Notes: generated by a model from the sequence alone, not told the origin. Numbered from the stretch's first letter, positions 1 to 9,461 are shown. The stretch: DNA of 64,000 nt from Acidovorax sp. GBBC 1281 (GCF_028473645.1 NZ_CP097269.1:5293501-5357500), one strand, 5' to 3'. Translations and numbers: made by a program.

Positions 1-2
1 CT

Positions 3-2243
3 CAGGACTATGTCAATGGCATTGTTCGAGGCCTTCCAGGCCTTTCACGAGACCACCGGCTATTGGTCAGTCTGCAAGACCAGATGGCACTGTTGGCGGA
101 GGCCGCTCCCATCCCTTTCCTTGAAGCCCTCGAGCGTTTGCTCGAGGGCGACGCCATGGCTATCCGGCCAATCTTCGAGGAGCAAAAGGGTCTGGTTGGG
201 TCCCACGCCTACTACTACGGTGTTCTTTGGGGCCTTGAGGTTGTTGCCTGGGACCCGCGGCTCCTCCTGCGTGCATCAGTCTGCCTTGCCAAGCTGGCCA
301 AGATTGACCCCGGTGGTACCGTTTCAAATCGACCCATCAATAGCCTAAGAGCAATCTTCCTGTCTTGGGCTCCGAACACAGGAGCCAATGCTGCGCAGCG
401 CAAGGGTGTCTTGGCGCACGTCTTGAATACCGTGCCGGAGGTTGCGTGGGACCTAATGGTCAAACTCCTTCCTCGGCCACATGACCATTCAAGCCCGACG
501 CAGGCGCCAGTCTTTCGAGAGTTCGATGAGACGGAGGTTCTGACATACGCTGTCGTCTGGGACGCTCAAGACTTTGTTGTCGAACAAGCAATCGCGCGTG
601 CGGGAACCGAGCCAAGCAGATGGACGACGCTCATAGATGCGATGAGTCAGTTCCCAAAGGATGGGTTCGAGAGGATGGTTGCTGGGTTGGACCTCGTGCT
701 AAGCAGTTCTGCCGGCGAGGCTCGATTCACTGTTTGGGACGCACTTCGGAAGGAAGTGAATAAGCACCGGACGTACGCTGGAACTGACTGGGCAGTTTCG
801 GAGGAGGCATTGGCCCGCATTGACCCCCTACTCGCCCAATTTGCCCCTCAGAGTGCGGTAGAGAAGTCCATCTGGCTTTTTGATGACTGGATGCCAGATG
901 TGCCCGGCAAGGTTGACTCTGACGACCCCACTGAGGCGATTGATGCGGCCCGGCACGAAGCGGTCTTGGACGTGATGAGGGAGTCAGGCAGACAAGGGCT
1001 GATTGAGCTGGCCCAGCGGTCAAAGCAACCGCAACACGTTGCTATGGCCGCGAGGAGTCTTGAATTTGGCTTCGATGAGCTTGGGCAGTTCTTCCTTCAG
1101 GTTCTGCGCGCAGCTCCGAGCGTCGATGTCGTTGCCGGTTCTGTGCTGGCGGAGGGCGCCACTCGATTCCAGGGACAATGGACTCACTTCGCACGTGAGA
1201 CTTTTGTCCTTGAGCGGGTGGCGCCTGAGCGGGTGGCCCGAATCCTAACAGCGCTGGATGAATCGATTCAAACTTGGAACTATGTGCAGGAATACGGTCC
1301 AGAGGTAAATGATGCTTATTGGCGCCTGAAACCTTCGTACTTTGTACGTGGGGATGCTGATGAGTTGCTCTTTGGAGTTCGGCGCTATCTCGAGTATGGG
1401 CGTCCCCTTGCGGCGCTGGATGCTGCAACACGCAGGTTGGGTGAGTTGCCAACGACGCTGGTTGTCCAGCTACTTGACGGCGCAGTGCCTGAGCTTAATG
1501 CGTCAGCACGGGGCGGTGGGAACCTCAGTATTTACAACATTGAGCATGCCTTTGATGAACTCCGCAAGCGGGGCGACATCACCCCTGACGACATAGCTGC
1601 TCTGGAGTTCAGGTACCTGCCGGTCTTTCATTTGCGTCGGCAGCCGCTCGTACTCCACACTCTGTTGGTGCAACGGCCTCAAATGTTCATGGACGCGATT
1701 TGCGCAGTGTTCAAGCCGGCGAATCGGGAGCCAGAGCCTGTGTCGGAGGGGGCTGAGAAGCTCGCAGTTGCCGCGTACGAGCTTTTGACGGGCTTGCAGG
1801 TGCTTCCAGGGCAGAACGGCGCAGAGGTCGACTACTCCGCACTGTTGGCTTGGTGCCAAGAGGTTCGACTGATTGCGGATGAAGTCGACCGCGAAAAAAT
1901 TACGGACCAACGCATTGGCGCCCTGCTCGCACATGCACCTTTCAACCAAGCAGACGGAGCTTGGCCTCACGAGGCCGTTCGGGCCGTTATTGAGCACCTC
2001 GCGTCTGAAGAGGTGGAGCGAGGGCTTGCCATCGAGCGATTCAATATGCGGGGGGTCTACAGCAAGGCGTTTGGAGAGGGAGGGCAGCAGGAGCGGGTGC
2101 TCGCAAAACAGTGCCAAGACTGGGCTACAGCGATGCCGGCATCACCGCGAAGCTCGGCCATGCTGATGGGTATGGCGGAGAGCTGGCTGCGAGAAGCCGA
2201 GCGGGCGGACCAGTCGGCTGCGAAGGAATCGCTCCGCTGGTGA
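3..2243 (+). CDS. C-terminal part of a very large protein of unknown function (runs off the left edge)
   Basis: The reading frame is open to the first bases of the window, so these 746 codons are only the 3' part of a longer gene. The visible part is rich in helices with repeated short Trp/Leu/Asp-containing blocks, for example the segment reading AWDPRLLLRASVCLAKLAK near residue 80, which suggests a HEAT- or TPR-like superhelix. No catalytic motif is seen in this part. Large proteins with such helical C-terminal halves are frequent among STAND-type NTPases and other defence proteins carried by Tn7-like elements, but the N-terminal domain that would decide this is outside the window. The family is not identified. 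It ends 455 bp before the next gene. Confidence 0.7.
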   Translation, partial: QDYVNGIVRGLPGLSRDHRLLVSLQDQMALLAEAAPIPFLEALERLLEGDAMAIRPIFEEQKGLVGSHAYYYGVLWGLEVVAWDPRLLLRASVCLAKLAKIDPGGTVSNRPINSLRAIFLSWAPNTGANAAQRKGVLAHVLNTVPEVAWDLMVKLLPRPHDHSSPTQAPVFREFDETEVLTYAVVWDAQDFVVEQAIARAGTEPSRWTTLIDAMSQFPKDGFERMVAGLDLVLSSSAGEARFTVWDALRKEVNKHRTYAGTDWAVSEEALARIDPLLAQFAPQSAVEKSIWLFDDWMPDVPGKVDSDDPTEAIDAARHEAVLDVMRESGRQGLIELAQRSKQPQHVAMAARSLEFGFDELGQFFLQVLRAAPSVDVVAGSVLAEGATRFQGQWTHFARETFVLERVAPERVARILTALDESIQTWNYVQEYGPEVNDAYWRLKPSYFVRGDADELLFGVRRYLEYGRPLAALDAATRRLGELPTTLVVQLLDGAVPELNASARGGGNLSIYNIEHAFDELRKRGDITPDDIAALEFRYLPVFHLRRQPLVLHTLLVQRPQMFMDAICAVFKPANREPEPVSEGAEKLAVAAYELLTGLQVLPGQNGAEVDYSALLAWCQEVRLIADEVDREKITDQRIGALLAHAPFNQADGAWPHEAVRAVIEHLASEEVERGLAIERFNMRGVYSKAFGEGGQQERVLAKQCQDWATAMPASPRSSAMLMGMAESWLREAERADQSAAKESLRW

Positions 2244-2698
2244 GGGTTGCTCTCGGGCGAGAACTCTCCAATAGCTGCCTGCGGATGTACGCAGAAGTCT
2301 GCGCAGCGCCCGTTGATGAGGCGCTCATATACGCGCGTTGGCTTGCAAAGCGTTTGCTCGCGGAGCTGCATCGTCCTCGACAAGCTCAGCTAGCTCTACG
2401 TTAAGCGCCCGCTTTCGGGCAGCAATTCAGGTCAAACGGAAGTCCGCTCCGGGCCCTGAGAGGACTTTGCGTCAGCCAACCTGAGTGACCGCTTTGCAGC
2501 GTTTGCTGCCTGTGGAGTTAGGGCTCGCTACATCCGGTCTCGGTAGCAGTGCAGTCGTTCGCGCGACGAACGTAGCTGCCGCGGCAGCGCTGTGCATGAC
2601 TCCGTCCAAATGCATCGTCTGCAGCAAGCCAAACCGGCAGGGACTGAGCATCGACCTGAGCACTATCGATCGTCGCTGAGGTTCAATAGGCGCGCAGC
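2244..2698. other. Intergenic region with one arm of a 60-bp inverted repeat
   Basis: No convincing gene is seen in these 455 bases. They hold the left arm of a long inverted repeat (2451-2510) and shortly before 2699 a GGGGAGGTGG stretch that could serve as a ribosome binding site for the following gene. A short hairpin (CGCCCGCTTTCGGGC, 2405-2419) lies about 160 bases after the stop codon of the preceding gene without a clear T-run. Confidence 0.5.
2451..2510 (+). repeat. Left arm of 60-bp inverted repeat flanking the 1150-residue membrane-protein gene
   Basis: The reverse complement of this segment matches 6329-6388 at 55 of 60 positions by direct comparison. It begins GGGCCCTGAG and ends GTTTGCTGCC. 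The two arms enclose one gene and its immediate flanks, an interval of about 3.9 kb. Confidence 0.85.
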
Positions 2699-5600
2699 TT
2701 GCCGGTTGGGGAGGTGGCGGGCTGTCGTAAGCTCTTCAAAATGCACGCAACTCGTATTGCCCAAAATCTGCTTAAGACCCCATGGTCCGTCCGCACAGTT
2801 GCGCTTCGCGACGAGGCCGCGTGGTTCGCGCAGAACAGCTGCAGACGCCGTCTGGCGCTGTCCAAGTTGGAGCGGGATCTGCTACTCGCTGGCGAGCATC
2901 CTTTGCGGTTTGCTTTCTCGCTGCTGACTTTGCAGGTCGCGCTGCTGGTGTTCGCTGCAGTGCTTCCACAGGGCTGGTTCGCCCCCGCTTGGCTCAAATG
3001 GGAGGCCGCAGAACAACTGAGCCATTTCTCTACTGTGTGGACCATCCAGGCGACGCTGGCCGCGCTGGTCTACCCGATAGTGATCTCGTTCGTAGCCGTC
3101 TACTTGCAACGCAGGCCGGCGGCGGAGGCCTTCATTCACCTTTACATACTCGACTCGGGTGGGCTTGCAGCCGGTTTGTCGTCGTTAGGATTGGTTATCG
3201 TGATGGGTATCCAGTACCTGATGTTGAGCGCATGGGGAACTGCATGGCTTCCAGGCTGGGCGGCGATCGACACCGCCTGGTTCATCTTCAATGCCGCGCT
3301 GACGACGTTTTTTCTGTTCAGAACGGTGGAATTTCTCCGGCCAGAGGTGCAAGCCAGGGTCATTCAGCGCTACACCGTCAACGTGGCGCTGCCCAGAGAC
3401 GTGCAGCGCTTGAACTCATTTCAAGTGTTGGCTGGTGGCATTGCGAAGGGCTGGTTTCCCGTGCCGTCATATGGGGACGACAAGGCACCTGAAGGACCGC
3501 GCCTGCTGGTTGGCAGGGGGTTCCCGGAGGGTGATATCCAAGGAGAATTGCGCCTGCGGGCGCAGGCGCGATTGGTGGACGTTCGCATCTGGGTTGTTAG
3601 GCTGGTCGTCGAAACGTGGTATCGCAGTGCACTGACATCGCCTAGGCCTGACAAGCCGGAAGCGTTTGGTGTCAACAAGTCCTGGCCATTGCTCACGTTG
3701 CCGATGAGTCCGGGTACGGTCTACGAAGGCGATTTGCCTCTCGCCATGGTGGCGGACGGCCCGGAGCTTGCACCTTGGCAGCGCTGGCTGCTGCGCTGGT
3801 CGGTGGTGGTGCAGCCGACATCTCGTGAGAGGTATGGCATCCGGGTTGAATCCATCCTTGGTGAGTTGGCTGCCGATGCGCGAAACATGGCAGCCAAGCC
3901 CGACAACGAGGGGTTTGAGCGCGCTTATAGCGCGCTGATCGACTTGCACGGTCTGCTGCTTGCGGCCTGCCTGGACAAGATGGAGTCCGGCGAGCAAGGC
4001 AGCTGGGCGCTCCTGCCCGATCCGCAAAGCTTCTTCGATCGAACCCTGCACAAAAACTGGAGCAACGTTTATCGCGGCATCTTCGAGGCTGCGATCGAGG
4101 GTATGGTCCGAGACACCAGGCCACTGCGTCGCTTGTGCCATCTGCTGCAGCATCTCGATGCCGACGAGCTTCGCGCATCGCCCGTCGAGATCCGGGAACA
4201 CCTGCTTCGGCTGCCGCCGCTGATGATGTACCAGCTCAGCAACTGGTGGGCCTTCAGGGTCGAAGAGCAGGGGATCATCGAGCACAGTCACAAGCAGATG
4301 GTGGTGCTACGACCGCCGCTCAATCGTGTCTACGACGAGGTGCTCTCCACCTTCGTTGCAGGATGGGAGAACGGGCGGCCCGACAAGCCTAGGCGAAATC
4401 GAGACGCGCATGCATTGGACTGGGCAACCTTACCAAGATTGGCACGCCTGAACGTCAAGCACATCGAAGAGACGGCTCGGATGCTGCTCGCGGCCGTGTT
4501 GCGCGGCGATCAGGCTGCCGCCGAATGGTTGGCTGACGTGCTCAGCAAGTGGTGGGGCACGCTGGACTTCGATCACGAGCCGTACCAGCTCTACGACAAG
4601 ACGACGTTCATCACGATCGAAGACCTTGGGTTGGATTGGCCTGACTTTTGCACGAAATTTGGCCTTGAAGCCGACCATCCTGAGTTGCAGGAACGATTGA
4701 GACCAAAGTTGCAGCAGGGCGCCTTCCAAGCGGCACTGCGAAATTATTGGACCGATGTGTGCTTACTGACCATCGAGCTGATGCTCGACTGGGTCCGCGC
4801 CGTGCCGGCAGCATCTGCCAGCAGTTCGTTGGCGTTCGAGATCGCCGGCGGGCTCTTGACAGGTAAGCAGTGGAAGAGCGGCGGTCAGGCTGTCGACTCG
4901 CTCAGCAACTTGTCGCCGCCCGAGTACCTAGTTGCAAAGGTACGCCAGTTCGCGGCATCAGGCGAATGGCGTGGCGGCTATGTGGGGCGCTTGGACGGAT
5001 TCGTTGAACGAGTGAAAGACATGCGTAGGCCCAACATGGTCAGCTCGCGTGTGTACTCCTTTGGTGGCGCCGACGATGTGGAGTCGCTCCAGGAGTCTCA
5101 ACTCGAACTGTTTGCCGTTCTGGCCACTGGAACCTGGAGCTTGCCTCGCTCGCTGCAGCGGCAAATGGATGTCTGGTTCGATTCCCGCTTTGATCAATAC
5201 AGCAGCATTGACATTCTTCGTGGCCGACTGACGAGCTGGCTAGAACGGTTGGACGCACAGACTGGCCTCTCGGTCGAGCACATCGAACTCATTAAAGCGC
5301 GCGTCAAGCCCGGAGTGCCGGCGCAGACGGCCATCGACCAAGTGAAGGCCGGCCTTCTTGCGGCCCAGAAGGCGTTGGAGGATCGGCGTGAAGAGACTCT
5401 GGCCAGCCAGCCGATTGACCCAAATCGACTTCTGGAGATCGGGCGGTATGCGTCTACCGCAGCATTCAGCACAGAGAAGGGGCGCTTCCCGGTCCACTTG
5501 TTCCCGATCGGAATCACAGCCGAGAACTTGGAGGAATTCACTCTTACCCTCACACAGGTGCGTCGCGGCGAGCTGACAAAGCTGCAGATGGACCAGCGAG

Positions 5601-6151
5601 CGGTGAACGAGGCAGAGTACTTCGCTGATGCCATGGCCCAGCAGGTTGCCATCGTCGTACTGAACGATGTCCTGTGCCAATCGGATATCAAGGAGATCGT
5701 GGTCCGGGACGGTAATGCCTACTGGAAAGCGTTGCAGGCGCAGGCCGACCTCATCGTGACAAAGGGCGGGACGCCAATCCTTCTGCTGGACAACGCCACC
5801 CGCCCCGACTGGGTGTGGGACTGGCAGCACGCGGATTTCGATGCCATGCACAAGCGGCCAGAGGATCTCCAGGTCAGGCACCGTGAAGGGCAAGGCGCTG
5901 GGTATCAGTGTGACTTCAACCAAATCGAGGTCTACGTGGCGCCGCTTCCGATTGGCCAGTCGGTCTTGCTCTCCAGTGAGGTGTTCCGCACCCTGACGTT
6001 CACCGACTACGGTGAAGGTCGGTTTGTACGGGTTGAGTCGGTACAACTTGAAGGTGTCAAAAACTTGGTTGACCTCAAACTCACCTTCGCCCGACGCGTT
6101 GAGGTCGGTGAGTCAACGGTCGTCAAGCTGGCCTATTCGCAGAACCTGTGA
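2699..6151 (+). CDS. Large predicted inner-membrane protein of unknown function
   Basis: This is a 1150-codon frame from a TTG; an ATG at 2741 (starting MHATRIAQ) is an alternative start, and neither has an ideally spaced ribosome binding site. About four hydrophobic segments lie near residues 66-90, 108-135, 150-175 and 187-215 of the longer version. They are followed by roughly 900 residues that look soluble and mostly helical, with a beta-rich last 200 residues. No nuclease, ATPase or other catalytic motif was recognised. The gene stands alone between the arms of a 60-bp inverted repeat in the cargo of the Tn7-like element. Size and context fit a membrane-anchored defence protein, but that is inference only. 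Confidence 0.7.
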   Translation: MPVGEVAGCRKLFKMHATRIAQNLLKTPWSVRTVALRDEAAWFAQNSCRRRLALSKLERDLLLAGEHPLRFAFSLLTLQVALLVFAAVLPQGWFAPAWLKWEAAEQLSHFSTVWTIQATLAALVYPIVISFVAVYLQRRPAAEAFIHLYILDSGGLAAGLSSLGLVIVMGIQYLMLSAWGTAWLPGWAAIDTAWFIFNAALTTFFLFRTVEFLRPEVQARVIQRYTVNVALPRDVQRLNSFQVLAGGIAKGWFPVPSYGDDKAPEGPRLLVGRGFPEGDIQGELRLRAQARLVDVRIWVVRLVVETWYRSALTSPRPDKPEAFGVNKSWPLLTLPMSPGTVYEGDLPLAMVADGPELAPWQRWLLRWSVVVQPTSRERYGIRVESILGELAADARNMAAKPDNEGFERAYSALIDLHGLLLAACLDKMESGEQGSWALLPDPQSFFDRTLHKNWSNVYRGIFEAAIEGMVRDTRPLRRLCHLLQHLDADELRASPVEIREHLLRLPPLMMYQLSNWWAFRVEEQGIIEHSHKQMVVLRPPLNRVYDEVLSTFVAGWENGRPDKPRRNRDAHALDWATLPRLARLNVKHIEETARMLLAAVLRGDQAAAEWLADVLSKWWGTLDFDHEPYQLYDKTTFITIEDLGLDWPDFCTKFGLEADHPELQERLRPKLQQGAFQAALRNYWTDVCLLTIELMLDWVRAVPAASASSSLAFEIAGGLLTGKQWKSGGQAVDSLSNLSPPEYLVAKVRQFAASGEWRGGYVGRLDGFVERVKDMRRPNMVSSRVYSFGGADDVESLQESQLELFAVLATGTWSLPRSLQRQMDVWFDSRFDQYSSIDILRGRLTSWLERLDAQTGLSVEHIELIKARVKPGVPAQTAIDQVKAGLLAAQKALEDRREETLASQPIDPNRLLEIGRYASTAAFSTEKGRFPVHLFPIGITAENLEEFTLTLTQVRRGELTKLQMDQRAVNEAEYFADAMAQQVAIVVLNDVLCQSDIKEIVVRDGNAYWKALQAQADLIVTKGGTPILLLDNATRPDWVWDWQHADFDAMHKRPEDLQVRHREGQGAGYQCDFNQIEVYVAPLPIGQSVLLSSEVFRTLTFTDYGEGRFVRVESVQLEGVKNLVDLKLTFARRVEVGESTVVKLAYSQNL

Positions 6152-6729
6152 ACAACATCTAGGGGCACGTCCACCTATGCGTGTTGAGTCCAACAGCTGG
6201 TTGCGGCAGATGCCGCCGTTCGATCGCAGTAACCGAGCGACTGGGTTCAGCCTGAAGCATTCGTCGAATATCGCTTCCCGAATGGCCGCTTATGGCCGAT
6301 AGTACCCATTCGTGACCGAGATGCGAATGGCAGCAATCGCTGCAAAGCAGTCACTCAAGTTGGCTGACGCAAAGTCGGCTCAGGGCCCAAATGCAACGCT
6401 CCCGCTTGTCTAAAGCTGACATTGGCCGAAATTGGAATTTATTCGTTTCATTAAATTCACTCCCGTTTCGGCGCCCTGCCGACGTTGCTTCACGAGCGCT
6501 GGGGGGACTTGCTGCTATTTAAGCCCGAGCTTCGACAGGTTTTCAGGGAAGCCACGTCAATCCATGGTTGAAACCAGAGACGGCCTGTCTGGTTGCATCA
6601 GTCGACCATCTCGTTGGAGTTGCGTGTAGTCCACTACGGTGGCCATAAAATAGGCTTGAAATGTCGATGAATTGCCGGGGCCGAGTCGACCGGCCTCAGC
6701 GCCTGCGACTCAACTGTAAAAGTGCTGGA
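6152..6729. other. Intergenic region with the right arm of the inverted repeat
   Basis: No supported gene is seen in these 578 bases. Short open frames lack ribosome binding sites and coding character. The region holds the right arm of the 60-bp inverted repeat (6329-6388) and AT-richer DNA around 6420-6470, unlike the GC-rich surroundings. Confidence 0.5.
6329..6388 (-). repeat. Right arm of 60-bp inverted repeat
   Basis: It matches the reverse complement of 2451-2510 with five mismatches in 60 bases. It begins GGCAGCAATCGCTGCAAAG and ends CTCAGGGCCC. The match weakens abruptly on both sides, so the 60-bp length appears to be the real unit. Confidence 0.85.
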
Positions 6730-7125
6730 TTAACTCCCAGGGATAGGCATCAGACTGATGCCAGGCTCTCGGCCGCATGATGTGATGGGCGCCGAGTCTG
6801 ACAAACGTCCGCTATCGGCATAAAGAGGAGCAGGGGCGCCGCACTTAGGGCACTCCCATGCGCTGCCGTCGAAAATGTGCCCGCAAGTCTTGCATGTGAT
6901 CCTTACACCCGATTGATGATGGTGTCTCCAGAGTCGTTTCCCCGCAAATCGCTCCATCTTTCGTGCCAGCAAAAGACGTGCGCTTCTCACGGTAAAACGA
7001 CGGTAAAGCCCCATTTCGATCACAGCTAAGCGCTTAACCACGCGGGTTCGGGCGGCTCGTTGATGATTGAGTGCTTCATGCATCTTGTCCGCCCCTGCTC
7101 GCAAACGGCTTGGCAGCCAACACAA
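6730..7125 (-). CDS. Possible small zinc-ribbon protein
   Basis: The frame has 131 codons, and an internal ATG start (MHEALNHQ) is equally possible. The C-terminal half contains CKTCGHIFDGSAWECPKCG, two CxxC knuckles spaced as in rubredoxin-like or FmdB-like zinc ribbons. The Arg-rich N-terminal half is unremarkable. The gene stands alone with no operon partner, and the stop is followed by a long gap. Coding status is uncertain: the zinc knuckle is the only argument for it. Confidence 0.35.
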   Translation of the reverse strand: MCWLPSRLRAGADKMHEALNHQRAARTRVVKRLAVIEMGLYRRFTVRSARLLLARKMERFAGKRLWRHHHQSGVRITCKTCGHIFDGSAWECPKCGAPAPLYADSGRLSDSAPITSCGREPGISLMPIPGS

Positions 7126-7204
7126 AGATGAAGGCTAGGGCGTTCTAGAATTCCTAATCAACGACAGCGCTCGCTGCAGATCCGCTGCGACCAGTCGTGA
7201 CAAC

Positions 7205-7852
7205 TCAACCTCCTGCGATCCTCACGCGAAGTCCGGTAATGAGCAGATCGAGGCCTAGGTCAAATCGCGCATCAAAATCCGGGTTAAACAAATCACCCAT
7301 AGCCGCTAAGGCATGGGGATAGCTGTGGGCCGCCAGCGCCTCGAACGAACCTCGGTGACTCTCGATGTTCAAGGGCTTTGCGTCCGGACGAACCAACGGT
7401 TGCTCTTCCATCACGAAACCCATCACGTAATACAGGATGCTGAAGGCCCCCCAAGACGCCAAGCGAGTGGAGGCCCCAGCCTCGCGCAAAGGGCCTATCA
7501 AGGCCTCGGCAACGCGGAGGGTGTTGCCGGTGGTGACATAGGTGCCTGCGTAAACGCGCGCACCGTCACGTCGCTTGAGCAGCGCGCGGCGGATTTCATG
7601 CGCTGTCATGCTGACCGCAATGCACCACGTGGTCGAAGTGGAGGGTTCGGCCAGATGCTTGTGTGCAACCCCTTCCATCAAAGCGTCCGCTATGCCATCC
7701 ATCAAGGCCTGCTTATTGGTGAAGTGCCAATACAGCGACGCCGCTTTGATTTCCAGTTCCTGGGCAAGACGGCGCATCGTCAGACCCTCTATGCCTACCT
7801 CGTCCAGCAGGCTCAAAGCAGTGGCAATTACTGCTTCACGTTGAATTTTCAT
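7205..7852 (-). CDS. TetR-family transcriptional repressor
   Basis: The product has 215 residues. The N-terminal helix-turn-helix is clear at about residues 5-50, with the recognition helix in IKAASLYWHFTNKQAL. The C-terminal part resembles the ligand-binding domain of tetracycline-repressor-type TetR proteins. It is divergent from a flavin monooxygenase gene, and the 76-bp gap contains two copies of the palindrome CTAAC-N3-GTTAG. This layout is the usual one for a repressor that controls itself and the neighbouring enzyme and releases DNA on binding the enzyme's substrate. The ligand is not known. Confidence 0.85.
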   Translation of the reverse strand: MKIQREAVIATALSLLDEVGIEGLTMRRLAQELEIKAASLYWHFTNKQALMDGIADALMEGVAHKHLAEPSTSTTWCIAVSMTAHEIRRALLKRRDGARVYAGTYVTTGNTLRVAEALIGPLREAGASTRLASWGAFSILYYVMGFVMEEQPLVRPDAKPLNIESHRGSFEALAAHSYPHALAAMGDLFNPDFDARFDLGLDLLITGLRVRIAGG

Positions 7853-7871
7853 GCATTTCCCATTTGACAGA

Positions 7872-7884
7872 CTAACGACGTTAG
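7872..7884. promoter_or_regulatory. TetR operator half-site 1
   Basis: The palindrome CTAACGACGTTAG lies in the divergent gap. It shares the CTAAC-N3-GTTAG arms with a second copy whose centre is 32 bp away, about three helical turns, so two repressor dimers could sit on the same DNA face. Confidence 0.7.
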
Positions 7885-7903
7885 ATTAGCATAAAGCTCA
7901 TGA

Positions 7904-7916
7904 CTAACACCGTTAG
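7904..7916. promoter_or_regulatory. TetR operator half-site 2
   Basis: The palindrome CTAACACCGTTAG lies 13 bases before the monooxygenase start codon, where bound repressor would block the start of transcription or translation of that gene. Confidence 0.7.
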
Positions 7917-7928
7917 ATTGGAATGTGA

Positions 7929-9461
7929 ATGAAAAATGACAATGGGGATGTGATCGTGGTGGGCGCAGGCCCTGTGGGCTTGACTCTGGCATGCGAGTTG
8001 CGGCTGGCAGGCCTGCGCGTCACCGTACTGGAGCGCCGTGCCAAGCCGGTGGCGCAGTCGCGCGCTTTGACCATGCACGGTAGGACGGTGGAGATGCTGG
8101 CCCAGCGCGGCGTGGCCGACCGCTTTCTAGCGGCCGGCATGAAAATTCCAACCGGGCACTTCGCAGGTCTCGGCACCCGCCTCGACTTTTCGGTCATCGA
8201 CACGGCCTTCCCCTTCACTCTTTTCATCCCACAGAGCGTGACCGAGCAACTGCTAGAGGCATGGGCACATGAACTGGGCGTTGACGTGCGCAGAAATGCC
8301 ACTGTGGAGAGCATCGCCGAAGTGGCCGATGGCGTCTCCGTGTTGGGACAACAAAGCGGCACGCCTTTCGATATTTCTGGCAGCTACGTGGTCGGTGCAG
8401 ACGGCGCGCGCAGTCTGGTTCGCCAGCACGCTGGCATCGCGTACGACGGCCTGCCCGCCACGAAGACAGTAATGCTGGGCGACGTTCGTCTGAGCGCGCC
8501 ACCGTCTACGCCGGGACTCAGCGTGGGCAACATGGTGGGCGGCTTGATGGTGGTTCCTCTGGGTGGCGGCTTGTACCGGGTTATCGTCATTGATGCCGAC
8601 CGGATGGACGTGCCTTTGACCAGGCCCGTCACGCTCGAAGAGTTGTCTGATTCAACCCGCCGAGTGGCGGGACAGGACTTCGGTCTACATGCGCCGGAGT
8701 GGCTGTCGCGCTTCTCGAACGAAACCCGTTTGGCGAGTGCCTACCGTAAAGATCGCATGCTGCTGGTTGGTGATGCTGCACACATCCACCTTCCCGCTGG
8801 CGGCCAAGGCATGAACGTGGGCATGCAGGACGCGATGAACCTGGGCTGGAAGCTGGCGGGCGTGGTGAACGGCCGCGCGCCCGAGTCGCTGCTCGAAAGC
8901 TACCACCAGGAGCGTCATGCAGTGGGTGCCGCGTTGTACCAGAACACCTTGGCGCAGAGCGCGCTCATGATGAATTCGTTCGATGCCCCAGGACAGGCGC
9001 TGCGGGAGATGTTCAGCGAGCTGATGAAAATCCCCGCACTCAATGCAGCGCTCGCGCATGATTTGTCCGGCTACGGAGTTCGATACCTGGCCCCGCTCGC
9101 CGCTGTTCCGCAGGGATGGGCGCTGCTGCCCGACTGGACGGGGCGGCGGCTGTCTGACTGGCAGTTGCAACTGGATGAGGGTGGCCGAGCCTCGCTGTTC
9201 AGTTTTCTGCGCAGTGGCCTTTGGCTGCTGCTACAACTCACGAACTCCGAGGAAGGCAAGGATGGCAACTACACGCCTCAGCTTGACGCGCGATGGGTCG
9301 CTACGGTCAAAGCTGTTCCCGCGGATCGCCAGGCAACACTGGCAGGCGTGCATGCCTTGCTCATACGTCCAGACGGCTATGTGGATCACGCCGTCGCACA
9401 TCAGGAGGTACGCGTGACAACCACGGTCAAGCCGAATCTGGATGCACTGCATACGGCATGA
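7929..9461 (+). CDS. FAD-dependent aromatic-type monooxygenase
   Basis: The 510-residue flavoprotein belongs to the group A hydroxylases. It has the Rossmann motif GAGPVGLTLACEL near residues 12-24, the DG motif in VGADGARSLVR near 155-165, and the second FAD motif GDAAHIHLPAGGQGMN near 282-297. The C-terminal 130 residues fit the thioredoxin-like tail of polyketide and phenol hydroxylases. Such enzymes use NAD(P)H and oxygen to hydroxylate phenols, polyketides or antibiotics such as rifampicin and tetracycline. The substrate cannot be named here. Control by the divergent TetR points to an inducible detoxification or resistance role, a common type of transposon cargo. Confidence 0.85.
   Translation: MKNDNGDVIVVGAGPVGLTLACELRLAGLRVTVLERRAKPVAQSRALTMHGRTVEMLAQRGVADRFLAAGMKIPTGHFAGLGTRLDFSVIDTAFPFTLFIPQSVTEQLLEAWAHELGVDVRRNATVESIAEVADGVSVLGQQSGTPFDISGSYVVGADGARSLVRQHAGIAYDGLPATKTVMLGDVRLSAPPSTPGLSVGNMVGGLMVVPLGGGLYRVIVIDADRMDVPLTRPVTLEELSDSTRRVAGQDFGLHAPEWLSRFSNETRLASAYRKDRMLLVGDAAHIHLPAGGQGMNVGMQDAMNLGWKLAGVVNGRAPESLLESYHQERHAVGAALYQNTLAQSALMMNSFDAPGQALREMFSELMKIPALNAALAHDLSGYGVRYLAPLAAVPQGWALLPDWTGRRLSDWQLQLDEGGRASLFSFLRSGLWLLLQLTNSEEGKDGNYTPQLDARWVATVKAVPADRQATLAGVHALLIRPDGYVDHAVAHQEVRVTTTVKPNLDALHTA

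Noticed and set aside
5240..6046. Long minus-strand open frame inside the 1150-residue gene
   Set aside because: It is fully opposite a longer frame with clear TM segments, has no domain or ribosome binding site, and fits the antisense shadow expected in GC-rich DNA.
2451..6388. The inverted repeats as integron attC sites
   Set aside because: attC sites are imperfect palindromes in direct orientation with core sites; these arms are inverted to each other and show no convincing core pairs or integrase nearby.
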